A stretch of DNA of 64,000 nucleotides from Spirogloea muscicola (taxonomy: Eukaryota; Streptophyta; Zygnematophyceae; Spirogloeales; Spirogloeaceae): positions 164,524 to 228,523 of the forward strand of contig WELB01000063.1 of NCBI GenBank assembly GCA_009602725.1, in the 5' to 3' direction. The position numbers and the translations under genes were made by a program. Shown here one piece after another: positions 22,074 to 50,389 of the stretch. Under the pieces are notes generated by a model. It saw only the letters and a list, made by a program, of their open reading frames with translations, ran no database searches and had not been told where the DNA came from. How positions within the stretch are numbered: position 1 is the stretch's first letter; the number at the start of each line of letters is the position of its first letter.

Positions 22074-25031
22074 TCACTGGCCAAGAGCATCCTGCACGGC
22101 ATAAACATTGAAAAGTGGATCAGAATACCTTCTTACACCACAGAGCATGGGTGAACAGAACGCTACAAGGCAATGGCCGCAAGAGCATGGATGTTGTCCA
22201 CAACTTTCATAACTGAACTTCCTACAATTGTTTGTTGTCACAATCCGCAGCAACAAGCGACTAGCAAAAACATCACGAGATGATCGACAATCACTGTCAC
22301 TCGACTTGAAGTCAAAGTAAAATGTGGAACCACCAAAATCGTTGCGCACCTGAATGCCAGACTTGATGTTGCCCAGAAGCCCCTCACTGTCACCACCTGT
22401 GGCTTTCTTAGCTTGGGACTTGAAAGTGTTGATGTCACTGCTGACCTTGTTCTTCACCCCCTGGTCTCCACCTGACTGGCCTCCAAGACCAAAGAGGCCT
22501 CCTGATCGGCCCTGGGTAGCACTGTCAGCTGCAGACTTTGCACTGTTGATGTCGCTGCTAACCTTGTTCTTGACCTGGCCCCCAAGACCAAAGAGGCCCC
22601 CAGACTGGCCCCTGGTAGCACTGTCAGCTGCTGACTTGGTGGTGTTGATGTCGCTGCTGACCTTGTTCTTGGCCTGGCCGAACAGACCCTGGCCCTGACC
22701 GGTCGCATCATCAGCTGCCGACTTTGCAGAGTTGATACCACTGTCGACTACATTCTTGGCCTGACCAAATAGGCCCCGCGACTGGCCCTGGGCATCGTCA
22801 GCTGCTGACTTGGCTTGGCCAAAGAGGCCCCTGGACTGGCCCTGAGCGTTGTCTGCGGCAGACTTGGCACTGTTGATGTCGCTGCTAATCTTGTTCTTGG
22901 CCTGGCCAAAGAGACCCCGAGATTGGCCCTGCACGTCATCAGCTGCAGACTTGGTGTTGTTGATGTCGCTGCTGACCTTGTTCTTAACCTGGCCAAACAG
23001 ACCCCGAGATTGGCCCTGCGCGTCATCAGCTGCAGACTTGGTGTTGTTGATGTCGCTGCTGACCTTGTTCTTGACCTGGCCAAACAGACCCCGAGATTGG
23101 CCCTGCACGTCATCAACTGCAGACTTGGTGTTGTTGATGTCGCTGCTGACCTTGTTCTTGACCTGGCCAAAGAGACCCCGAGATTGGCTCTGCGCGTCAT
23201 CAGCTGCAGATTTAGCAGTGTTGATGTCACTGCTGACCTTGTTTTTGGCCTGGCCAAACAAGCCAGAAGACTGGTTCTGGGCATCATCAACGGCCGACTT
23301 GGCCTGGCCGAACAAGTTCCTGCCTGGGCCCTGCACGTTATCGGCTGCGGACTTCGCGGCATCAATCCCGCTGTCAACCGTGTCCTTGGCCTGGCCGAAC
23401 AAGCCCCCAGACTGGCCCTGGGCACTGTCAGCTGCAGACTTGGCAGCATCAGCACCACCAGTGACACTGTCCTTGATCTGGCCGAAGAGGCCCTTCGACT
23501 GGCCCTGTGCATTGTCAGCGTTGCCAACAATGTCTGACTCACGCCGAGCGAAGCCCGCGGACTCGTTGGTCGAGCTGGCCTCTGGTGACTTCTTCCCTCC
23601 GCCCTGGCCGAAGATTCCCTTGGACTGGTTCTGACCATTGGACTGGTTCTGGCCACCCAAGCCGAAGAGACCCTTAGATTCCCTCTGATCTTGGCCACCC
23701 TGGCCATAGTTTGAGGCATAATCCTGGTTGTTGTTGCTGCTACTACCAGCATTCTTCACTCCCTGCACAAGAAAACAGATCAGTCACTGGTGAGCTTGAG
23801 AAAACCCACAGGAACGAGCAAAATGCTTCCATACACTGCTGTGCTTATCGCTTTCTATCCACCTGGATCCACCTAGCTTCCAGTAACAATAGCTTCCAAT
23901 AACTAGCATATCATGAAACTTCAAAAACATGTGCAGGAGCTCGATGTGTGCGTTAAAGCAGCTCGATGGTCCAAGAGAAGAAACATGCATGGCCTTACCT
24001 CGGCAACGTTGTCGAGGAAGCCCTGACCCTCACCCCGACCCTGACCTACAGAGTTGCTCACAGTATCCTGTTCACACAAAAGGAAGCCGGATCACTGAGT
24101 TTGACAGCTCTATCAGATGTCAGAGCGTGTAACTTCCTCACCTATAAGCAATCAAAGCAGCAGCAAGCAGCTGCTGTCATGCTCAAAGGTGAGATTTTCC
24201 AGATTTGTGCACAGCCAGGGCAGACCACAAATTAATTTGTGCAAGATACATACCTTGACATCACCAGCAATATCACCAACATCGCTGAATCTCCTGACTG
24301 CGTTGCGGCTATTGCCGGAGCCCTTGTTGTTGAGGTCTCGGATGCCACTGCCGGCCCTGCCATGACATGTAGTCGTTACTTTTGCGTCTCGTGCATCTGC
24401 TTCCTACTGCTGAGGCAGGCTGATTATGTTGCTGTGCTCAGTGTGACTGGCAAAGGCTCACTTCTGGGCAATGCCGCTCTCATTGTTAGTTGGTGAGTCC
24501 TTGACGTCCTTCTTGTCTAGCTTGCCGGCGCCACTGAAGATGGCCCCTGCCTTCTGAGCGGTGGCCTGGCCTGCAGATCTGCTGTCAGATCGGCCACCAA
24601 CACCGGCTGAGCCAATGCCAATCGGGTTGTCGGCCTTGGCAGTGCTGCTGTTTCCAAGAGCCGCAGCAGCAGCAGCTGCCAGCAGCACAGCTCGGCGGCT
24701 GGGAGCCTCGGCATCCTGAACCTGCAGAGTCGAGATTAAGCCAGTTAAGGAGAGCGCAATTATATACATATTTTACAATGTCATGCGATTCTTGCACGAC
24801 GGATAGCCTGCAGGCCAGATTCAAGTAATCAGGCTACTTATTTTATCCAATCCAGGAGCTGAATCATCCCGAGAGTACCTTGGCACGGACGCAGACAGCG
24901 CGCTTGGTGCGAGCAGGGCCGATGGCCGCCACGGACGGCCGGACCTGCTTCCCGCAGAACTCGCTGGCGCCGGCCTGGCGCACGGGGACGCCGCTGATCA
25001 CGGAGGCGGCCTGCAGGGTGGAGGACGCCAT
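22074..25031 (-). CDS. Plastid/thylakoid-lumen-targeted LEA-like repeat protein
   Basis: Six exons with closed phases: 25031-24879, 24721-24462, 24356-24254, 24067-23999, 23762-22350, 22091-22074, giving 671 residues. Exon 1 is a Ser/Ala/Arg-rich plastid transit peptide (MASSTLQAASVISG...CVRAK). Exon 2 has a lumen signal with paired arginines, SRRAVLLAAAAAAAL, and a cleavage site after TAKA. The rest is hydrophilic. Residues about 270-665 are 13-14 repeats of 29 residues, LFGQ-K-KVSSDIN--KSAADDAQ in outline, with Ala/Lys/Asp-rich amphipathic helices as in LEA group 3 (LEA_4) proteins. Such proteins are unfolded when hydrated and protect membranes or enzymes on drying. No catalytic motif is present. 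Lumen delivery and protection are inferred. Confidence 0.8.
22400..23560 (-). repeat. Coding tandem repeat, 87-bp unit (29 aa)
   Basis: Units share (G)QSRGLFGQ followed by an Ala/Lys/Asp helix. Three central neighbours are almost identical (at about 22920-23180), showing recent duplication or gene conversion. Two units are 18 residues (GPGRNLFGQAKSAVDDAQ and GQSRGLFGQAKSAADDAQ), exactly 11 residues shorter. Later units acquire extra LGGQ-type inserts. Diversity rises toward both ends of the array. Confidence 0.85.
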
Positions 25032-26035
25032 GGTGCTGCGAGGAGGAGCTTGCTGGCTTCCGCTTGGCTGGATGGCTGGCTGGGAAGCTGAGGCTGCCTG
25101 GGCTGCAGTTCAGAAATGGGGCCAATGGTGGCCAGATTCACGACATGTAAGCTGGCCGGGGGGCCTGTAGCTCCCGCTCCAGGGCGGCGTGCTGAGCCGC
25201 AGGCGAGGCGGCGGTCACGGCTAAGTGCTGATCCAGGCGAGAGGCCCCGCCCTTCGGACCTGGCCCGGCCCGGGGGGGGGCGGCGGCTGACGTGGCGTCC
25301 AGCGCGCCGGCAGGCCGCCGCGTTGCCGCCGCGTGGCGCAACCACGTCGGACGCCGCCGTGGTGATTGGGTCACCGCTATCCTCTGCGGGCTCAGGCTCC
25401 TGGTGGCAAGCAGCTCAGTCTGCCCGCAATCCGGATCCGCGCCATGTGACTACAATGAAGTGCAGAGGAGCATCTGCCACGCTGGCAGTCTTATCCACAG
25501 CAATGCAGACGGCCAATTAGAGCGCAGCGTCCAGCGCTCGTGGCTTCCTGGTGCCGCCAGATGGAGAGCGCCGAGCCCGCCAGCTAGCCTGTGCAGGGCA
25601 CCGGTGGCTGCCAGCTGTCTTGTGCCACTTGGCTCTAGGCACGCGGGCACCCCGGGCGGCCTGCCCCACATGCTTTAAATATCCCCGGCCTCGTGCCTCG
25701 CTTGTATGCCTCTGTCCCTTTCCCTGCATCTGCCTTGCAACTGCGAGCTGGCCGTGCCCCTTCCGAGAATTGTCAGTGGTTTGTGGGTTGACATGTCCAG
25801 CCTTAGAAAGAAGACTTGGCGCGCACCAAAGGTTGCTGGGCCAAGGCTCCTTCCCAACAATTGCCCCTCCTGATTTCTTTTCCTTTTTTGTTTCCCCTGA
25901 TTGTATTCAAGACCACGCCATCGCTTAATCATGAGGTTGGCCTTCAAGCTCGATCAACTTCCAAACTTTCAACAGATTAGCCCTTGAAAGTGTCATCACA
26001 ATATCGGCAACCGTCTGTTTACGGATTAACCAGCA
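25032..26035. other. Upstream region of the repeat-protein gene; no gene
   Basis: GC-rich to about 25680 and open in several frames by composition only. A TTTAAATA box-like sequence is at about 25674. No protein or repeat is recognised. Confidence 0.4.
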
Positions 26036-26039
26036 CACA

Positions 26040-26630
26040 AGCGCATTACACGAGAAAAGCGCGCCCATAGAAAAGAGGGACTGGCCAAGCCAGCCCAAAA
26101 GAATGGACAATGTCCAAAGCCAAAGCAAGAGGAGCCGGAGAAAGGACTACACTACAACATACTGCAGAACACAGAAACGATGCAGAGGAAAGCTCAGTAC
26201 CCACGAGTGAGCAACATCAGGTCTGAGTAGCTCGCTGCAGGGAAAGAGGCGCTCCGCCGAGACCCAGAGGCGGCGGCCAAAGCACGGCCTGCGCGCGTAT
26301 GGACGGCGTGGGCAAGGGGGCGTTGAAGCGATACGGCCAGGCGCATGCGGAAGACTTGTGCGAGCGACCCGGCGGCGTTGAAGCCGGGCATCGCCCCTGG
26401 CAGACCCGGCCGCCGGTCAATGGCCTGGCGAGCAAGCCGCTGAATGAGATCCAGCCAGCGGCTGCCGAAAGCCCCGTGTACATCCATCGCCAGGGCCGCG
26501 AATTCATCCCCCACCGGGTGATCAGCGTATTTTCGCTCCTTGCCGCGGGCCGCCTGGCCGACCGCGTGCCCTGCAAACGACGCCGATCTGGTGGGGTTGG
26601 CGGAGTCGATGCAGTCTGTTGACACGGCCT
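26040..26630 (-). mobile_element. 5'-truncated LINE copy, long open C-terminus
   Basis: The minus-strand frame at 26625-26194 is unbroken. It has AVGQAARGKERKYADHPVGD, FAALAMDVHGAFGSRWLDL, a basic QRLARQAIDRR helix, AGSLAQVFRMRLAVSLQRPL, and the end SYSDLMLLTRGY. The tail to about 26045 has the hairpin GGGCTGGC/GCCAGTCC, with one G-T pair. The block 'KYADH...F.PLA..VHGAFG' is typical of sequence downstream of reverse transcriptase in microalgal retroelements. Little decay, so young. Confidence 0.8.
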
Positions 26631-26639
26631 AAATGCTGG

Positions 26640-27285
26640 TGATGCTCACAGGCCCATACCCAACATGCAGATTGATACGTCAAAAGCAAACGCCAATATC
26701 ACTGCTGCCTCTCCATTGAGCTGCAGGGTCCAATGAAAAGGAGGAAGGGCCATCAGCCCCAACTCATGCAGGTCGAGGGAAAAAGAATGCTTGGCAAATG
26801 CTTTTATGGGATTTATGTGATCTTTGAACCAGTGAGGGCGTATCATACTAGTGCTTCCTGTTAGCCATCGATCTTAAAATTGACTGGTTATGAGTCGTGC
26901 AAGAAGCAATTGAATGCAAGGAATGACGGAATGCAACGAGATATTTATGGAGGGACTAGCGGCTTCATAGGCCAGCGTCAGAGACGGTTGCACGTGCTTG
27001 TACATTACATAATATCATCAGCAATCAGGCAAGAAAGAAAATGGAGGGAAGGGGGTTTTTGAGGGGGGGTTGAAGACGCGGGGTGCGCATGAAATAAGAG
27101 GTGGGCCTTATCAAGCCAACATACTGGTCAGGAGGCCAAAAGTAGCGCAAAAATTGGGGCTACATGTAATGGAGCCCTATGCTAAGGGGGGCTTGTGGAT
27201 GCAGGCTGAAGGGTAAGGGCGGGGGGTGGCAGGAGGCAGAGGGGGGTAGGGAGGGCAGCAAGCTTACTCAAGAAGCCAGCCAAGA
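26640..27285. other. Nothing recognised; G-rich
   Basis: Unique-looking DNA with G runs at 27050-27070 and 27180-27260. No gene or family repeat was seen. Confidence 0.4.
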
Positions 27286-27289
27286 CACC

Positions 27290-28040
27290 ACCGGGTCGCT
27301 GGCCCTGTGGGCTGGCCCTTCAGCCCGTGCCCCTGGTTGGAGAAGCTCCCTTGATTAATTTCTGGGCTGTCACTGCCACCGCCCCCTACTGGAAGCGTCA
27401 TCTCTGCTTACTTCTTCTCTGTACTGAAGAAATCTTCCTCACACTTCTTTGCAGCCCGCGCCCCCTTTGAACCTTCTCCCTGAAAAGGGCCACCGCCCCT
27501 TTGGAAGTGGTCCCTTTCTGTGGAACATTCACGGCACCAAAGCTCCTCCAGAGGGGCCAAATATTAGGGGCTATTCCAAAGTGGGCGAGGACTGTGAATA
27601 GCCAGGCCGACAAAAATGGACAGGGTTCGAAGGGGTCCAACAGCGCTGATACACACGAGCAATTACAACCGAGGGTGGTCACTTTGTCACCTCTAGTCAG
27701 CAACCGCAAGTCAGGAAACGACGCCGCCGGAAAGCGGTCCCATTGACGAAAGCCAGAGGCTGGAGCTGAAGCACGGCTAGCACGCAGATGCAAGGTGTGG
27801 GCCAAGGAACCCTGGAGAAATATGGACAGGCGCATTCAGAACACCTGTGCTAGCGGAACAGCGGCGTTGAAGTTGGCCTGCTCGACCCGCCTACGAGACA
27901 CTGCGTGGCAGGCAAGCCTGGTCATGCCGCTGAGACCCGAAAGCCCCGTGCACATCAATGGCCAGTGGAACGAATTCGTTCCCTTCCAGATGGTCCTTGT
28001 ACTGGGCCTTTTAGACACGAGCGGCGGGCCAAAGGGATGG
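27290..28040 (-). mobile_element. 5'-truncated LINE copy
   Basis: Minus strand: remnants of FVPLA..VHGAFG-like sequence in a shifted frame near 27960, then NFNAAVPLAQVF, MRLSIFLQGSLAHTLHLRAS and DLRLLTRG at about 27700. Tails with hairpins near 27600 and 27305-27370 follow. It faces the plus copy at 28040. Confidence 0.7.
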
Positions 28041-29065
28041 GATCGACCAGCCCATAATGACGATTCGAGGAAGTGTTGCAGTATTACGGCGCAAGCAGAG
28101 CGGCTGGTGCAGCACGCTTCGCCCGTGGCAAGGTCGAACAGCTCTTCCAATGTAAGGCAAACGACGCGCCCCGGATGCCGGAGGACGCCTTCCGCACGGC
28201 TGTGCACCACCTTCTCGGCCTCCACCCACCCTGCCTAAATGGTGTACCGCAGTGCGAGTGCGGCGAGCGCAGCCCAGATTGGCAGCTCATATGGTCAGGT
28301 GCGCACGGGGAGGGGAGCGGACCGGCACACACGACCAGCTCCGGAACGCAATATTCGGCATCTTTGTCGAGGCCGGTCAACACAGTGGCGTTGGAGAGTT
28401 CCAGCATCATGCCTCTGACTGCTGGGCCGGATGGCCGCTTCCACACCCGGCGCGCCGATCTCGTCGCCAGCGCGCTCGGCGGGGGACCACGGCTCATTGC
28501 CGACGTGGTTACGATTGGCTGCTTTGATTCCAGGAGCGCCAAACGCTCGTCGGAGGAGGCGGGCTACGCAGTCCGCCAAGCGGCGGGCGTCAAGGGACGA
28601 GAATACTCGGATCACCAAGTGGGAGACGAGTTTGTCCTACTTGCCGTCAACGTCCACGGAGCATTTGGGACAAATTGGCTTGACCTTCTTCACCACCTTG
28701 CGCGGCGTGCAGTGGCCCGCCGCCACAGGCAGCAGAGCGAGCAGCCTGGCTTCAATGTCGCCGGGTCCCTCGCTCAAGTCTTCCGGATGCGCTTGGCCAT
28801 TTCTTTACAGCGATCCCTTGCTTCGCAGTTCACTTGCGCACAGGCCGCGATTTGGCTGCGGCCTCCGGCTTCCGTCAGGGCGACATCTATCCGCCTGCTA
28901 GCTATTCTGATTTGCATCTACTGACTCGAGGTTACTGAGAGTCCCCTCGCTGCCGTCTTAGCACTTAGTACCTTGCTTTCTGCTCCATCCGGCTCCTTCA
29001 GACTTCGTCCATGCCTTTGAACTGGCCTCTCACAGCCACCAGTCGATCTGGCCGCGCCTTTTTTA
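28040..29065 (+). mobile_element. LINE copy with the longest C-terminal domain
   Basis: An open plus frame from about 28073 to 28924 reaches further 5' than most copies. It shows a VHHLLGLHPPCLNG helix, a Cys/His-poor relic of a zinc knuckle (CECGERSPD), a motif pair RADLVASAL / IADVVTIG, then AAGVKGREYSDHQVGDEF and FGTNWLDLLHHLARRAV. The RADL...DVV pattern is common after reverse transcriptase in algal and protist retroelements and resembles a degraded nuclease-like module. The tail runs to about 29060. The N-terminal half and the catalytic RT are missing. Confidence 0.75.
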
Positions 29066-29074
29066 AGAACAAAA

Positions 29075-29755
29075 GCGCCGTCAGAGTGACTGGTGGCTGG
29101 GAGAGGCAAATTCTTAACGCAATGGCTCTGAGAGGCCCGCCCAAAGGACCGTGCAAGGTCTGAAAGAGCCGAAAGTGCAAGAAGCACGAAATTATGCTCT
29201 CCATATAATGCGAGAGTGGGCGCTCAATAAGCTCTAGTCAGCAAGGCCAGACGATTGCGCCTGCTCAACAGGCATGAGACCGCAGCCTGGAAAAGAAGAA
29301 AGACTACTCTTCCAGTAGAGAGCGAGGCTATGATCGGCTAGCCCAGAAAAAGAATGAACACAACCGCCGCCTGTACTTAACAACGACAGCTCTTCCAAAC
29401 AGATGAAAGCGGCTGCTGATATCGAAAGAGCGGCCGTGAAAGCCAGCCAGATGAATACAGGTGTTCTTGACAGAGCCATAGGCTAGGCAGACAGGGCGCT
29501 TTTAGTACACCCGGGTCAGCAGTAGGAAGTCAGATGAGCTGAGGGGTGGAAGAGCAACCCCGCTGCGCAAGCCCGAAGCTGCTGCAAGGGCGCGACCGGC
29601 GCGGCGGTGCAAAGCAAGCGCTTGGGAGCGCAGGAGGGACATAGACAATCGCATGCGGTAGCAGGACACAAGACCCAAAAGGCACCGAGCCTCCGGGAAG
29701 TGCTGCACCCTGTTCCCGGCATTTAGTTGCACACCCCCCCCGCGGACAACCACGT
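29075..29755 (-). mobile_element. Two nested LINE 3' ends (minus)
   Basis: A tail remnant at 29085-29240 has remains of the terminus near 29235-29250. A second copy runs from 29755: CYRMRLSMSLLRSQALALHRRAG, SDFLLLTRVY, stop at 29502, then a tail to about 29300. Confidence 0.65.
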
Positions 29756-29860
29756 CGGCAGAGGCACGTGACTATCACGTGCCTCCGTACAGCCACAACG
29801 TCACATGAGGCGGCGACTGTGACGTATCCGGACGTCATTGTGACGGTCAGTGACTGTGCC
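29745..29860. promoter_or_regulatory. ACGT-core (bZIP-type) motif cluster upstream of the aldo-keto reductase
   Basis: Six ACGT cores lie in about 95 bp. Two G-boxes (CACGTG at 29765-29770 and 29776-29781) form a perfect 10-bp inverted repeat around ACTAT. They are joined by CACGTC, AACGTC, TGACGT and GACGTC, plus two further TGACG half-sites. In plants and green algae such elements bind bZIP or bHLH factors in stress and light responses. It is about 350-450 bp before the reductase ATG. The regulatory role is inferred. Confidence 0.55.
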
Positions 29861-30202
29861 TCGGGTCGTGAGGAGCTGAGCCGTGTACAGCTGATTGGCT
29901 CATCTATCCAAACAGAAAGGAGTGGGACAGACGGCTACGCCGTTAGGACAAATGGCTCTCCCAACGGTGGCAAGGGCTACGCCGTTGGCCACTTGGCCAA
30001 TTGGCCACTGCTCTGGGCAGCCCCCGCCCACCTTGGACGAGCTCACTACTTCAGCCACTGGGCTCCACCACTCTGATACGTACTCCACTTTCCCCCTGTA
30101 ACCATCGGCAAGGAGGCAGCCCAGCTCCGGACCGAGCCCCGCGAGCCCGCCGCCGCCAGAGCCGCCGCCAACGCCGCCGCCGCCGCCCGCCCCCGCCGCC
30201 CN

Positions 30203-32768
<2,566 letters not shown>

Positions 32769-32774
32769 GAGGAA

Positions 32775-33580
32775 CACTGAAATAGCTGGGAGCTCTTATT
32801 GTGTACAGTATCTGCAGTTGAATGTTTGCACTTTTGATGCTTGGTATGAGCAATCTGCTCCTTGGAAGAAGAAGTCAAGCAATCAGAGGCAGCACTGTTT
32901 CACAGGTGTCACGTTCATAGTCATGATAAAAATTATGAGCGAAAGTGGATGCCTCAAGCTATGTCCTGATGATTGTCAGCAGCTGCCCAACATACAACAA
33001 TGTGTCATAATCAAATTTATGAGCAGCATATGTACAGCATCACATCACAGACATGATCAAGACTGGTCTTCTTTTCCTCAAATCTCTTGAGCAGACCATA
33101 GTAGGAATCATTGGGCTGGCAGTAGCCCATGCCATAGGTAGTCTCTCATGGAGGACTTGATGCGGAGTAATTTGTGCACAACATGTCATGCTGGAAGCTC
33201 CTGTGGCTTGGGTCCTCAACTGCTCTTCTTGCACACCTTCGTGCTTGCAACATTCCAGGGCATGCTGTAATGAAGGGTCTCGCAGCACTCTATGCACCCC
33301 TTCATTTAGGGTCACACTGATCTCTCTACTTCGGCTGCATTAGCTCCTGAGGGTGTACTTGCAGAATGACTAGATGAACAGCTCTGAGCACAATGACTAC
33401 ATGAACAGCTCTGAGCACCAACTTTTTTATATTTAAACTGATATTGCACAAATACTCAGAGCAGCCCAATAGGGCTGCTTGCGTGGAAAAAGGCAGTATG
33501 ACTGCATCGTTGGATGTTGAGACAGCCAGCTTGGCTTCAAGAGAACTATGATCAACAATAAGAAAGAATGAATGAATAGA
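32775..33580. other. Convergent intergenic region with a possible orphan exon
   Basis: Lies between two 3' ends. On the minus strand about 33142-33017 reads YGMGYCQPNDSYYGLLKRF then a Lys/Glu-rich stretch to a stop. It looks protein-like but has no start or clear splice partner. Otherwise nothing. Confidence 0.3.
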
Positions 33581-33585
33581 AATGG

Positions 33586-50031
<16,446 letters not shown>

Positions 50032-50034
50032 GGC

Positions 50035-50385
50035 GGCGGCGCGGCGCGGCTCCGCGCATGGCCGCGCGCCCCACCGCTGCCACCGCCGCGGCGGCGATTA
50101 CCCGGCGGCGGCCATGGCGGGCGGGGCGCGGCGCGCCGGGACGGGTGGTGTTAGGTGGGGGCCATGTTGCTGCAAGAGCAGAAGGAGAATGTGGCTGCTG
50201 ATATATTAATGTTTTGGATATTAAATGTCATTCTGCTGCAGGCGGCCCGCTTGCCCGGCCCCGTCTGCCCACCGCCGGTCGTACCTCTGCAACGGCGCCG
50301 CCCGTTCTCAGCGAACGGCCATTAGCACGGCCGCCGCTTGCGTCCGCGTCCTCGTCCTCGTTCCCCGTTCATGTTGCGATCCTTT
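50035..50385. other. Upstream region of the BEACH gene
   Basis: GC-rich DNA with CGG runs around 50040-50140, then AT-rich to 50230. Probably the promoter and leader of the minus-strand BEACH gene. No other gene. Confidence 0.4.
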
Positions 50386-50389
50386 GCCG

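Noticed and set aside
22815-23634. Long plus-strand open frames rich in LFLTWPNRPRDWP-like repeats
   Set aside because: They are the antisense of the LEA-like repeat exon and follow its 87-bp period; the minus strand has spliced exons and targeting signals.
24239-24496. Plus-strand frame rich in hydrophobic residues
   Set aside because: Antisense to exon 3 and introns of the lumen-targeted repeat protein.
25116-25678. Two overlapping plus-strand frames of 128-134 codons
   Set aside because: High-GC chance frames upstream of a minus-strand gene; no conserved content or splice sites.
29985-30010. TTGGCCAATTGGCC palindrome as an operator
   Set aside because: It overlaps GGCCA-type direct repeats and low-complexity sequence; no support beyond symmetry.
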